64,000 nt of DNA, taken from the NCBI RefSeq assembly GCF_030534335.1, contig NZ_CP130565.1, positions 2,439,501 through 2,503,500 of the forward strand, read 5' to 3'. Every line of letters starts with the position of its first letter. Position 1 is the first letter of the stretch. Source of the stretch: Marivirga harenae (lineage in GTDB: Bacteria > Bacteroidota > Bacteroidia > Cytophagales > Cyclobacteriaceae). Of the stretch, positions 28,494-37,416 are shown piece after piece. Under the pieces are notes generated by a model that saw only the letters and a list, made by a program, of their open reading frames with translations, ran no database searches and was not told the DNA's origin. Position numbers and translations under genes: made by a program.

Positions 28494-28967
28494 TTACATA
28501 CTAATATCTAGAATTTCAAATTCCATTTTTCCAGCAGGGGCATCTACTTCTGCGATTTCACCCACTTTTTTACCCATTATCCCTTTTCCTATTGGAGATT
28601 TAATTGAAATTTTTCCTTCCTTTAGATTAGCTTCCTCTTCGGAAACCATTGTATACGTCACTTCCATTCCATTTTTCTTATTCTTTATTTTGGCTTTTGT
28701 CAATAAACCAACTTTGGAGGTGTCAACATCAGATTCCTTTATGATCCTAGCATTAGCCACAACGGTTTCTAATTTATTAATTTTCATTTCTAGTAATCCT
28801 TGGGCCTCCTTAGCTGCATCATATTCTGCATTCTCGCTTAAGTCTCCTTTATCCCTAGCTTCTGCAATATCAGCAGAGGCTCTTGGCCTTTCCACGGTTT
28901 TTAAATGATGGAGCTCTTCCTTCATTTTTTTTAAACCTTCTTCTGTGTAGTATGATACTTTACTCAT
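28494..28967 (-). CDS. greA: Transcript cleavage factor GreA
   Basis: 157 residues, full length. N-terminal coiled-coil (about 1-75) with the catalytic acidic tip in GDLSENAEYDAAKEAQ, and a C-terminal FKBP-like domain ending SPIGKGIMGKKVGE. It rescues backtracked RNA polymerase. Gene order greA-hinT on the same strand is common in Bacteroidota. Confidence 0.97.
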   Translation of the reverse strand: MSKVSYYTEEGLKKMKEELHHLKTVERPRASADIAEARDKGDLSENAEYDAAKEAQGLLEMKINKLETVVANARIIKESDVDTSKVGLLTKAKIKNKKNGMEVTYTMVSEEEANLKEGKISIKSPIGKGIMGKKVGEIAEVDAPAGKMEFEILDISM

Positions 28968-28997
28968 CGCTATTAAAAATTGAATTTTCTATAAAAT

Positions 28998-29026
28998 AAA
29001 AAACGGCACAGTTTTGCATGAGCCGT
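28998..29026 (-). terminator. Terminator after the pentapeptide gene
   Basis: Minus-strand stem ACGGC / GCCGT (29022-29026 with 29003-29007) followed by a U-rich tail from the A-run at 28992-29003. It lies between the pentapeptide gene and greA. Confidence 0.65.
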
Positions 29027-29098
29027 CTTTCTTGTTTCTAAATGTTAAAACAAAGATAATGTAATTTAATATTGAAAACAAGATTGTTTCCTAACGTT

Positions 29099-29941
29099 CT
29101 ATTTACCTAAAAGTTCTGGGTAGGATTCTTGTATTTCGCTTTTGATATCATCATCAAGTTCAGCCAAATATAAGGTCTTCACTTTTTTCAGTTGGTCAAC
29201 TGTAATGCCTTCAGCACCTCTCAGATTTGCTTTATATAAGCTAGCTTCATCGAAAACAGCACCAGTTAGATGGCAGTTGCTTAAATCTGCTTCCATTAAA
29301 TATGCATTTGAAAAATCAGATTTGATTAAGAAGGCGTTTTTAAAGTTTGCTTTGATTAAGAAGGCATCTTTAAAATTTGCTCCACTTGCAAAAGCTCCTT
29401 CAAAATTAGCTTGGTTCATTTTGGCATTTTCAAAATTTGTTTGATTTGCTCGGGTTGCAGAGAAGTTACATTCTATGGCATTAGCATGGCTGAAATTTGA
29501 GGAATTTAAATTTGAACCAGTTAATTCAACATGACTCATATTTGTTTTTGTCAAATGGCAGTTCACCAGGTTAATCTCTGTAATCTTATGTCTATTAAGT
29601 CTCTTGATATTTCCTACTGTTCTAAAGGCAGCTTCTTCTGATTCCCATTGACGGAAATCATCGATTTCATCTTTATACATTTTGATTCTCAGCTGCTTTT
29701 CTCCGTTTTCTCTTAGCCAATAAATTAAGATACCGATTATGGCAATATCGAAAAGCATACCATGTGCTTCAGCCAGCACTTCCTTGAAAAAATCACGAAA
29801 ATTGTCAAAATAATAAGGCAGGCTTAGTCCTAAAACTAAAATAGTAAGAATTACAAGAACTATAACAGAAGTTAAAAGTGGCTTCTCTGTTATCTGTTTG
29901 ATTTTTTCTTCTATATTTTCCTTAAACTCTCTTTTCCCCAT
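29099..29941 (-). CDS. Membrane-anchored pentapeptide repeat protein
   Basis: 280 residues. Two hydrophobic helices near the N-terminus (about 24-45 and 62-80) are followed by a charged linker. About 20 pentapeptide repeats of the A(D/N)LXX type (about 120-235; ANFKNA, SDFSNA, ADLSNC, ANLRGA) should form a right-handed quadrilateral beta-helix. A short helical tail closes it. Function unknown; the helix probably faces the cytoplasm and binds a partner. Two neighbouring 10-residue units (about 188-207) are encoded by near-identical tandem 30-base blocks. Confidence 0.85.
   Translation of the reverse strand: MGKREFKENIEEKIKQITEKPLLTSVIVLVILTILVLGLSLPYYFDNFRDFFKEVLAEAHGMLFDIAIIGILIYWLRENGEKQLRIKMYKDEIDDFRQWESEEAAFRTVGNIKRLNRHKITEINLVNCHLTKTNMSHVELTGSNLNSSNFSHANAIECNFSATRANQTNFENAKMNQANFEGAFASGANFKDAFLIKANFKNAFLIKSDFSNAYLMEADLSNCHLTGAVFDEASLYKANLRGAEGITVDQLKKVKTLYLAELDDDIKSEIQESYPELLGK
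29321..29380. repeat. Tandem 30-base duplication inside the pentapeptide gene
   Basis: 29321-29350 and 29351-29380 agree at 27 of 30 bases (differences at three positions). The period equals two pentapeptides, so the duplication keeps the frame and adds one half-turn of helix. Confidence 0.85.
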
Positions 29942-30008
29942 TTGATGAAATCCTAAAGTGAAATCAGTTTCAATTTATAGCAATTTTGTGATTTTTTAAT
30001 AGCCTCTT

Positions 30009-30953
30009 CTATAAATTATCAATATTTCTGATTAGTTTTTTAATTTTGTGATAAAGAATTTTATTAATTTTTTCATAAGATTCAAAAGACCAACCAGCTA
30101 CATGTGGAGTAAATAGCACTTGCTTTAGTTGTGTAATTTCTTGAAAAACGGATAGTTCTTCGGACGCTAGTGATCTTATTTTTTCGTTTTCTAGTACATC
30201 TAATGCCGCTCCTTTTATTTCCCCATCTTTTAATAGCTTTAACAAGTCTTTCAAGACTAAAACTTCCCCTCTTGATGTATTAATGAGGTAGTCTAAATTG
30301 CTAAATTTGTTAAGAAATTCATAATTTATTAAACCCTTGTTTTGGAGATTCATCGGAATGTGTAAACTGAGGATCTGAGCTTCTTTAAAAATTTCTTCGA
30401 GATTTACTTCCTTAACATATTCATTTGAAAATCCTGTTTTCTCAGAATCATAGGCTAAAATTTTACACCCAAAACTACTGAGTCTCTTAGCAAACGCTTC
30501 ACCCATATTTCCATATCCAATTAACCCAATCGTTTTACCCATCAATTCTACTCCACGATTTCCTTCTCGATCCCAAATGCCGTTACGCACCTCCTGATCT
30601 GCTATATTGATTTTATTGAATAGAGTTAGTATCATCCCTATGGCATGTTCTGCTAAAGCATCTCTATTTCCCTCAGGAGCATTAATTAGTTGAATTTTTC
30701 TTTTTTTTAAAGCTTCTACTTCCACATTATCCACTCCTGCTCCTGCTCTACCTACAAATTTTAGCTTTTGGGCATTGCCTAGCAAGGCTTCATCAATCGG
30801 GGTTTTACTTCGCACAATCAGGCCGTCATAATTTCCTATGATTGAAATGATGTCATGCCTTTCAATTTTTGGCATATAATCCACCTCTAATTTGATTTCA
30901 TTCAACAAAGGGATTATGCTTTCATGCATTTCATCAATTATGAGTACTTTCAT
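30009..30953 (-). CDS. D-isomer-specific 2-hydroxyacid dehydrogenase (phosphoglycerate dehydrogenase-like)
   Basis: 314 residues, cytoplasmic NAD(P)-dependent oxidoreductase. It has RSKTPID and the substrate-loop region FVGRAGAGVDNV, the nucleotide-binding GLIGYGNMGEAFA, catalytic Arg in NTSRGEVL, a Glu region in LDVLENEK, and catalytic His in TPHVAGWS. Closest in style to short SerA-type enzymes without ACT domain. It lies 22 bases after mgtE in the rsmA-mgtE cluster. It could make phosphohydroxypyruvate for serine, or act on another 2-hydroxyacid. Confidence 0.85.
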   Translation of the reverse strand: MKVLIIDEMHESIIPLLNEIKLEVDYMPKIERHDIISIIGNYDGLIVRSKTPIDEALLGNAQKLKFVGRAGAGVDNVEVEALKKRKIQLINAPEGNRDALAEHAIGMILTLFNKINIADQEVRNGIWDREGNRGVELMGKTIGLIGYGNMGEAFAKRLSSFGCKILAYDSEKTGFSNEYVKEVNLEEIFKEAQILSLHIPMNLQNKGLINYEFLNKFSNLDYLINTSRGEVLVLKDLLKLLKDGEIKGAALDVLENEKIRSLASEELSVFQEITQLKQVLFTPHVAGWSFESYEKINKILYHKIKKLIRNIDNL

Positions 30954-30975
30954 GTATGATTTTATTAAGCTTTAT

Positions 30976-32352
30976 TTAGATCAGAAAATGAGCTACTGAA
31001 AAATAAACCAGTAAGCCAAGTAAATCATTGGCAGTTGTAATGAAGGGGCCTGCTGCCAAAGCAGGGTTAATGCCTAATTTATCCAGAACCAAGGGGGTAA
31101 CGGTACCCATAAAAGAGGCTAGTAGAACCACAGTAAATAAAGCTATTGAAACTACTATTGCCAATTTAATATCCTGTCCTAAAATCAAATTCATTCCCAT
31201 TACTATGCCCGCTATTACGATCCCATTCAAAATTGCAACAGCCAACACTTTGGCAATCCGTTTCAGAAAGGAGTCATCAAATACTGATTTACTTGCCAAA
31301 CTTTGTAATACAATTGAAGAGGATTGAATGCCCACATTTCCTCCAGTAGCAGTGATCAGGGGAATGAAAAAGGCCATTGCGGGAACAAGCAGTATGTCGT
31401 CTTCGAAAACGCCAATGAATTGGGCACCTAGTAAACCTCCAAACATTCCTATTATAAGCCACGGTAGTCGGGCTCTTGTTAACATCCAAACACTATCATC
31501 TTCCTCAACATCTTCGGAAATACCCGCCATCATCTGCCTTTCTTCTTCTGCTAACTCTGTGATTACATCCACAATATCATCAATTGTGATTCTCCCCATC
31601 AACTTTCCCTGCACGTTAACAACTGGAACGGCATCCAAATCATATTTCCTCATGATTTCTGCTACGTCCACCTCGTCCATATACGTCTCTACAGATATTA
31701 CTTCACTGTCATAAAGGTCTTTTACTTTAAGATGAGCATCTGCCAATATCAGCCTTTTCAGTGATACCCTTCCCAACAATACATTTTGGTTATCGACAAC
31801 ATAAACAGAGTAGATTTTTTCTACATTTTCTGCTTGCCTTCTGATTTCATCTATACACTGATTGATTGACCAATTGGCGTTGGCCTTAATCAGCTCCTTT
31901 GCCATCAAACCTCCGGCTACATCTTCTTCGTAGCGCAAGAGATCCAGGATATTTTTTGCTTTTTCCTTATTTTCTAAGGACGCAATAACTTCTTCTCGAT
32001 CTTTTAAAGGAAGTTCATTGATGATATCCACCGCATCATCCGAATCCAATTCGTTTAGCATGGCGGCAATCTCAACAGAATCAAATCCTTTCAAATATTT
32101 TGAACGGTCATCCTCGTCCAAATCATTGATGACTTCCGCACTGACTTCGTTCTCCAATACATCTAATATGTAGCGAGATTCCTCAGTATCGAACTCGAGT
32201 AAAATAGTAGAGATATCTGCAGGATTTATTCCCTCTAAAGTGTTTTTGATGAAATTTTCATCTCGCTCATTAATGGCAAGTTGCAATTTCTCCAAATATT
32301 CTTTAGATAGCTCAAATTGGTCAATATGTTCTTGTTGATCAAGATTTTCCAT
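30976..32352 (-). CDS. mgtE: Magnesium transporter MgtE
   Basis: 458 residues from ATG at 32352 (an upstream in-frame TTG at 32358 is less likely). The N-terminal MgtE helical domain is rich in acidic residues (LDEDDRSKYLKGFDS, LNELDSDDAVDIINELP). Two CBS domains (about 135-255) form the Mg2+ gate, and a C-terminal five-helix channel domain has the conserved ATGGNVGIQSS and a final TTANDLLGLLVYF. An inner-membrane Mg2+ channel closed by cytosolic Mg2+. It overlaps the end of rsmA by 14 bases, an arrangement that implies co-expression. Confidence 0.96.
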   Translation of the reverse strand: MENLDQQEHIDQFELSKEYLEKLQLAINERDENFIKNTLEGINPADISTILLEFDTEESRYILDVLENEVSAEVINDLDEDDRSKYLKGFDSVEIAAMLNELDSDDAVDIINELPLKDREEVIASLENKEKAKNILDLLRYEEDVAGGLMAKELIKANANWSINQCIDEIRRQAENVEKIYSVYVVDNQNVLLGRVSLKRLILADAHLKVKDLYDSEVISVETYMDEVDVAEIMRKYDLDAVPVVNVQGKLMGRITIDDIVDVITELAEEERQMMAGISEDVEEDDSVWMLTRARLPWLIIGMFGGLLGAQFIGVFEDDILLVPAMAFFIPLITATGGNVGIQSSSIVLQSLASKSVFDDSFLKRIAKVLAVAILNGIVIAGIVMGMNLILGQDIKLAIVVSIALFTVVLLASFMGTVTPLVLDKLGINPALAAGPFITTANDLLGLLVYFSVAHFLI

Positions 32353-33121
32353 TGGCAATGTGGTTTGTCAATTCTACAAAATCATTAACGGTCAGTTGCT
32401 CGGCTCGTTTATCTAACAAATCTAATGACTTTATTTCAGTTGATAAGTCGAAAGTTTTTAAAGCATTGCGCAAAGTTTTTCTTCTGTTGTTAAAGCCTTG
32501 CTTAACCACCCTGAAAAACAACTTCTCATCGCAAGCCAATGTTTTGGTTTCATTCCTACGAAGGCGTAAAACAGCAGAGGTCACTTTTGGAGGAGGATTG
32601 AAAACATTGGGTGGAACAGAAAATAAATATTCTACCTTATAATAAGCTTGAAGTAAAACACTTAAAATCCCATAAGTTTTATTTCCTTCTTTTGAAGCAA
32701 TTCTTTCTGCCACCTCTTTTTGAATCATCCCCACCACTTCAGGTATTTGGTTTCTGTATTCCAATACTTTAAAAAATATTTGAGACGAAATGTTATATGG
32801 GAAATTACCAATGATCCCAAAGGGTTCATTGTAATATCGACCTAGGTCAATTCTCAAAAAGTCTTCTTGAATGATTTTTTCTTTATGATCAGGATATTTG
32901 TTTTGAAGAAAGTCAATTGATTCTTGATCTACATCCATAAAAAGCAGCTCATACTTTGCTTTTTCAATTAAGAAATCACTAAGTACGCCAGTTCCCGGGC
33001 CAATTTCCAAAAGGTGTTTATAGTGTTTATGCCCGGTCATGCTATCAACAATTTTATTGGCAATATTAGTGTCCTTCAAGAAATGTTGTCCTAGATGTTT
33101 TTTTGCTCTTACTCCCTTCAT
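32339..33121 (-). CDS. rsmA: 16S rRNA (adenine1518/1519-N6)-dimethyltransferase
   Basis: 260 residues, normal length. The N-terminal KKHLGQHFL signature, SAM-binding LEIGPGTGVLS (about 38-48), the catalytic motif NFPYN (106-110) and the C-terminal FNPPPKVTSAVLRL segment identify RsmA/KsgA. It dimethylates two adjacent adenines in helix 45 of 16S rRNA. First gene of the minus-strand cluster with mgtE. Confidence 0.97.
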   Translation of the reverse strand: MKGVRAKKHLGQHFLKDTNIANKIVDSMTGHKHYKHLLEIGPGTGVLSDFLIEKAKYELLFMDVDQESIDFLQNKYPDHKEKIIQEDFLRIDLGRYYNEPFGIIGNFPYNISSQIFFKVLEYRNQIPEVVGMIQKEVAERIASKEGNKTYGILSVLLQAYYKVEYLFSVPPNVFNPPPKVTSAVLRLRRNETKTLACDEKLFFRVVKQGFNNRRKTLRNALKTFDLSTEIKSLDLLDKRAEQLTVNDFVELTNHIANGKS

Positions 33122-33207
33122 TTTTCAAAGCAGATAAAAAAAAACTAAATTGCACAGAATTTAATCATAATTATTTTACAATTCAGCGTAAAGCTCGTAT
33201 TTAAGGT

Positions 33208-34218
33208 ATGGAAGAAACCAATAAACCAACTATAGCCATTACTATTGGAGATGTAAACAGCATTTCACCTGAAGTGATTATCAAAGCTTTGGAGGACAAT
33301 AGAATCATAAAAATGCTGACACCAGTGGTGTATGGGTCTGGGAAAATTTTATCGTACTACAGAAAAGCACTAAATATTCGCGATTTCAATTATTTTCAAT
33401 TGAAGAAGTTAGAGGAATTAAGCGATAAAAAGCTCAATGTATTGAATTTGTGGGAAGAAACCGTGAATATTACTATGGGTCAATCTACGGAAGAAGCCGG
33501 GAAATATGCTTTTGTAAGCATAAAAAAGGCTGTGGAAGATGCAATGGAAGGTCGGGTTGATGCAGTGGTGACTGCTCCAATTAATAAGAACAATATTCAA
33601 TCTGAAGACTTTAAATTTGCTGGGCATACAGAATACTTGGCCCAAGCTGCAGGCGTGAAAGATAGTTTGATGCTGTTGGTCGATGGTGATTTAAGAGTAG
33701 GAGTGGTTACAGGACATATCCCCATTAATCAAGTAGGTGAAAATGTAACGGCAGAAAAAATTGATAGTAAACTCGATATCTTAGAAAAATCCTTGAAGAA
33801 AGACTTTGGAATCAAGAAACCAAGGATTGCAGTTTTAGGTTTAAATCCACATGCTGGTGATGGCGGTGTGATTGGAAATGAGGAGGAAGATTTCATTAGA
33901 CCATTAATCGATAAAAGAAAAGAGAAAGGTAAATTGGTTTTTGGACCTTTTCCTGCGGACGGGTTTTTTGGGAATCATCAATATAAAAATTTTGATGCCG
34001 TTTTAGCTATGTATCATGATCAAGGTTTAATCCCATTTAAAACATTAGCTTTCTCTAATGGAGTGAATTTCACAGCTGGACTTCCTTTTGTAAGGACTTC
34101 TCCAGATCACGGTACGGCTTACGATTTAACTGGAAAAGGAGAGGCAGATGAAACTTCTATGAGACAAGCCTTGTTCTTGGCAGTTGATATCATTAAAAAT
34201 AGAAAAGAATATTCTTGA
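33208..34218 (+). CDS. pdxA: 4-hydroxythreonine-4-phosphate dehydrogenase PdxA
   Basis: 336 residues. NAD-dependent oxidation step of the DXP-dependent pyridoxal phosphate pathway. Recognised by the N-terminal AITIGDVNSISPEV, APINK, the metal-binding His in FAGHTEYLA, GLNPHAGDGG and AMYHDQGLIP, and the C-terminal TSPDHGTAYD. Divergent from rsmA, a neighbour pairing also seen in other bacteria. The G-D-V-N replacement in the usual GDPxGIGPE start is a lineage variant. Confidence 0.96.
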   Translation: MEETNKPTIAITIGDVNSISPEVIIKALEDNRIIKMLTPVVYGSGKILSYYRKALNIRDFNYFQLKKLEELSDKKLNVLNLWEETVNITMGQSTEEAGKYAFVSIKKAVEDAMEGRVDAVVTAPINKNNIQSEDFKFAGHTEYLAQAAGVKDSLMLLVDGDLRVGVVTGHIPINQVGENVTAEKIDSKLDILEKSLKKDFGIKKPRIAVLGLNPHAGDGGVIGNEEEDFIRPLIDKRKEKGKLVFGPFPADGFFGNHQYKNFDAVLAMYHDQGLIPFKTLAFSNGVNFTAGLPFVRTSPDHGTAYDLTGKGEADETSMRQALFLAVDIIKNRKEYS

Positions 34219-34247
34219 AGCTATTTAGTAATATCAAATAATATTTT

Positions 34248-34255
34248 TATCTTTG
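34248..34255 (+). promoter_or_regulatory. Bacteroidota -7 box for DUF177-rpmF
   Basis: TATCTTTG followed by C is a perfect TAnnTTTG box, 19 bases before the DUF177 start. No good -33 element is visible in the expected place. Confidence 0.55.
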
Positions 34256-34274
34256 CGCTCTTAATTCAGATGGG

Positions 34275-34805
34275 ATGGAAAAGTTGAAGGATTTCGACAT
34301 TCAGGTTTATAAGCTTGCAATCAAGCAACATGAATACGAATACACTGTTAATTCAGACTTTTTCAGTAATTTTGAAGGTGAATTGGTTGAAAGTGGGGAA
34401 GTGAAGATACAACTTCTATTAGATAAGAGAGAAAATCTATTGGAGTTAAATTTTGATTTCTCGGGCTTCCTTGATTTAATTAGCGACAGAAGCCTTGAAC
34501 CATTTCAATACCCCATAGATATCAACAAAAAGTTGTTGTATAAATATGGGGAGGAAGAGCAAGAATTGGAAGAAGATGTATTTGTGATCACAAAAAACAC
34601 GCAAGTGATTAATGTGGGGCATTTCATTTACGAAACAATTGCTTTGCAGATTCCATTAAAGAAATTGCATCCTGATGAAATTGAGGAAGATGAAGAACAT
34701 AATGAATATGTTTATATAGATGATGCTGAAGAGGATATAAAGGAAGAAGAAGAGAAGATTGACCCAAGGTGGGAAGCATTGAAAAAATTGAATAAAAAGA
34801 AATAA
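34275..34805 (+). CDS. DUF177 (YceD-like) protein preceding L32
   Basis: 176 residues. The YceD/DUF177 fold is suggested by the middle segment with a mixed beta pattern and by the constant position before rpmF. The usual Cys metal sites of plant/bacterial DUF177 are not present. The C-terminus (about 137-176) is strongly acidic and then basic. In other bacteria the family is linked to 23S rRNA/ribosome accumulation; here this is inferred. 20 bases separate it from rpmF. An ATG at 34270 is out of frame and not used. Confidence 0.85.
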   Translation: MEKLKDFDIQVYKLAIKQHEYEYTVNSDFFSNFEGELVESGEVKIQLLLDKRENLLELNFDFSGFLDLISDRSLEPFQYPIDINKKLLYKYGEEEQELEEDVFVITKNTQVINVGHFIYETIALQIPLKKLHPDEIEEDEEHNEYVYIDDAEEDIKEEEEKIDPRWEALKKLNKKK

Positions 34806-34825
34806 GAATTAAAAATTAGAATAAA

Positions 34826-35017
34826 ATGGCGCATCCTAAGAGAAAAATATCTAGAACTAGAAGAGATAAAAGAAGGACTCATAAAAAAGGAACGGCAAAA
34901 TTATTGGCGATTTGTCCTACTACAGGCGAGGCGCATTTGCCACACAGAGCTTTCTGGCATGAAGGTAAGCTTTACTACAAAGGAAATGTAGTAATGGAAA
35001 AAGAAGTATTGGCTTAA
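34826..35017 (+). CDS. rpmF: 50S ribosomal protein L32
   Basis: 63 residues. The start [17 protein letters not shown] is characteristic. It retains only one Cys ([15 protein letters not shown]), so the four-Cys zinc ribbon of some L32 proteins is absent. Expressed with DUF177 and ended by a strong terminator. Confidence 0.97.
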   Translation: MAHPKRKISRTRRDKRRTHKKGTAKLLAICPTTGEAHLPHRAFWHEGKLYYKGNVVMEKEVLA

Positions 35018-35037
35018 TAAAGTCAGTTTAAAAACTT

Positions 35038-35068
35038 AAAGCTTTGCTTAGCCGCAAAGCTTTTTTTA
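35038..35068 (+). terminator. Terminator after rpmF
   Basis: AAAGCTTTGC / GCAAAGCTTT stem with a 6-base loop and a run of T (35061-35067). It separates rpmF from fabH. Confidence 0.88.
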
Positions 35069-35248
35069 TTGGCTTTACTTTTTGAATGGATATTATTTTT
35101 AGCACTCTATCATGTTTAAATTTAATTATTCTAAAGTACAAGTTGCTCGCTGAGCCGAAGCTATGCGCATTTCTTTAAAAATTGTCGAGCTTCAAATCAA
35201 TATTCTATATATTAGCAACTCAATTGCCATAGAAACTACAATCAAAAC

Positions 35249-36244
35249 ATGACTAAAATAACTGCAGCTATTACCGGAGTTCATGGGTGGGTGCCTGATT
35301 ACGTCTTGACCAACAAAGAGTTGGAGACAATGGTGGAAACCAATGATGAATGGATTACATCCCGTACCGGAATAAAAGAGAGAAGAATTCTTAAAGGGGA
35401 AAACCAAGGGACTTCTGTAATAGGAACTGAAGCTGTTAAAGGCTTACTGGAAAAAACGGGAAACAAGGCCGAGGATATAGATTTATTAATCTGTGCAACA
35501 ACAACCCCTGATATGTTATTTCCAGCTACCGCCAATGTAATCAGTAATAATGTGGGAGCTATCAATGCTTTTAGTTACGACTTGCAAGCTGCTTGCTCGG
35601 GCTTCGTTTTCGCCTTAGCTACCGCTTCTCAATTCATAGAAACAGGTAAATATAAAAAAGTCGTAGTGGTTGGAGCTGATAAAATGTCTTCAATTATTGA
35701 TTATCAAGATAGGCAGACATGCATTATTTTCGGAGACGGTGGAGGAGCAGTTTTGCTTGAACCAGACACCGAAGGCTATGGTATAAAAGATTCGATTTTA
35801 CATACTGATGGCTCTGGAGAGCAATTTTTGCATATGAAAGCCGGTGGCAGTAGAAAACCAGCTACTCATGAAACAATAGATGCCCGTCAACATTATGCTT
35901 ATCAAGAAGGCAGTCAGGTTTTTAAATTTGCCGTAACAAATATGGCGGAAGTTGCTGCTGATATAATGGCTAAAAATAATTTGACTTCTGAAGATGTAGC
36001 TTGGTTAGTTCCACATCAAGCCAATAAAAGAATTATTGACGCCACGGCTAATCGAATGGGTGTTAGTTCTGATAAAGTGATGTTGAATATCCATAAATAT
36101 GGAAATACAACAAGCGGAACTATTCCATTATGCCTTTGGGAATACGAAAAACAAATGAAAAAAGGAGATAACATAATATTGGCTGCTTTTGGCGGGGGCT
36201 TCACATGGGGCTCTGTTTATATAAAATGGGCTTACGATTCTTAA
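35249..36244 (+). CDS. fabH: 3-oxoacyl-ACP synthase III (FabH)
   Basis: 331 residues. Condenses acetyl-CoA (or a branched starter) with malonyl-ACP to begin fatty-acid synthesis. Catalytic Cys in [13 protein letters not shown], His in VPHQANKRI and Asn in [10 protein letters not shown] form the KAS III triad. [12 protein letters not shown] near residue 30 is the CoA-binding region. Followed closely by efp, accB and accC. plsX, often between rpmF and fabH, is not here. Confidence 0.96.
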   Translation: MTKITAAITGVHGWVPDYVLTNKELETMVETNDEWITSRTGIKERRILKGENQGTSVIGTEAVKGLLEKTGNKAEDIDLLICATTTPDMLFPATANVISNNVGAINAFSYDLQAACSGFVFALATASQFIETGKYKKVVVVGADKMSSIIDYQDRQTCIIFGDGGGAVLLEPDTEGYGIKDSILHTDGSGEQFLHMKAGGSRKPATHETIDARQHYAYQEGSQVFKFAVTNMAEVAADIMAKNNLTSEDVAWLVPHQANKRIIDATANRMGVSSDKVMLNIHKYGNTTSGTIPLCLWEYEKQMKKGDNIILAAFGGGFTWGSVYIKWAYDS

Positions 36245-36272
36245 ATTAATTCGTTAAATTAAATTTTAATAT

Positions 36273-36839
36273 ATGGCAGATACTTCTGATTTTAAAAATG
36301 GTCTTTGCATAGAATATAACCATGACTTGTTCACAATCGTTGAATTTCAACACGTAAAGCCGGGTAAAGGCCCTGCGTTTGTACGGACAAAATTGAAAAG
36401 TCTTACCACCGGTAAAGTATTAGATAATACATTTACTTCAGGTCATAAGGTTACCACCGCAAGGATAGAACGAAGGCCACATCAATTTCTATATAAAGAT
36501 GATATTGGTATGCACTTCATGGACACAGAAACTTTTGAACAAATTTCAATTCCAGACGAAGTGATAGATAATGCGGATTTATATAAAGAGGGACAAGAGG
36601 TTGAAATTTTGATTCATGCAGAAACAGAAAAACCACTAAGCTGCGAATTGCCTCCTTTTGTTGAGATGAAGGTAACTTATACCGAGCCAGGCATTAAAGG
36701 TGATACGGCTACCAATGCTACCAAGCCAGCAACTGTTGAAACTGGTGCAGAAATAAAAGTACCATTATTTATTGATCAAGATGAGCTTATAAAAGTGGAT
36801 ACAAGAACCCGTTCTTATGCGGAAAGGGTGAAAAAATAA
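36273..36839 (+). CDS. efp: Translation elongation factor P
   Basis: 188 residues, three beta-barrel domains. The modification-site loop [10 protein letters not shown] carries Lys32 at its tip, the residue that would need beta-lysyl or other modification. It relieves ribosome stalling at polyproline. 28 bases after fabH. No EpmA/EpmB gene is nearby. Confidence 0.97.
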   Translation: MADTSDFKNGLCIEYNHDLFTIVEFQHVKPGKGPAFVRTKLKSLTTGKVLDNTFTSGHKVTTARIERRPHQFLYKDDIGMHFMDTETFEQISIPDEVIDNADLYKEGQEVEILIHAETEKPLSCELPPFVEMKVTYTEPGIKGDTATNATKPATVETGAEIKVPLFIDQDELIKVDTRTRSYAERVKK

Positions 36840-36888
36840 ATAATTATAATTGTAAAAGAATTTTTGATTTTTAACTAAACCAAAAGCT

Positions 36889-37365
36889 ATGAAAGCGAAA
36901 GAGATTCAAGACCTAATTGATTTTATTTCTAAATCCGGATTGGATGAAGTGAATATAGAAACAGAAGAATTCAAAATTAAAGTTAAAAAGAATACCGAAG
37001 CAAAAGTCGTTCAAGCTGCAGCACCTGCACCTCAACCAACAGCAGCCCCTGCCCCTGCACCATCTGCCGCTCCAGCAGCTCCAAGCTCTAGTGGCGAAAG
37101 TGCTCCTGCTAGTGATGACGATAAATATGTTACAATTAAATCTCCAATGATTGGTACTTTTTATAGGACTCCTAATCCTGATAATCCTGCTTTTGTAAAC
37201 GTAGGTGATTCAGTAAAAGCGGGAGATACCGTTTGTATCGTAGAAGCAATGAAGTTATTCAATGAAATTGAATCTGACGTTTCAGGTAAAATCGTAAAAA
37301 TATTAGTGGATAATGCCACTCCTGTAGAATACGACCAGCCATTATTTTTAGTGGATCCTTCTTGA
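36889..37365 (+). CDS. accB: Biotin carboxyl carrier protein of acetyl-CoA carboxylase
   Basis: 158 residues. A short N-terminal helix is followed by an Ala/Pro-rich flexible linker (about 44-80) and a biotinyl domain with [11 protein letters not shown]; Lys122 is the biotinylation site. The thumb segment [14 protein letters not shown] is typical of AccB. Next to accC in the usual accBC pair. Confidence 0.97.
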   Translation: MKAKEIQDLIDFISKSGLDEVNIETEEFKIKVKKNTEAKVVQAAAPAPQPTAAPAPAPSAAPAAPSSSGESAPASDDDKYVTIKSPMIGTFYRTPNPDNPAFVNVGDSVKAGDTVCIVEAMKLFNEIESDVSGKIVKILVDNATPVEYDQPLFLVDPS

Positions 37366-37416
37366 TAAAAAATAATCAAGAATTGTATTATTTGTTTCAT
37401 TAAAAAGAAAAGAATC

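Noticed and set aside
31328-31714. 128-residue plus-strand frame opposite mgtE
   Set aside because: Antisense shadow of a clear MgtE coding region; Ser/Thr-rich low-information translation.
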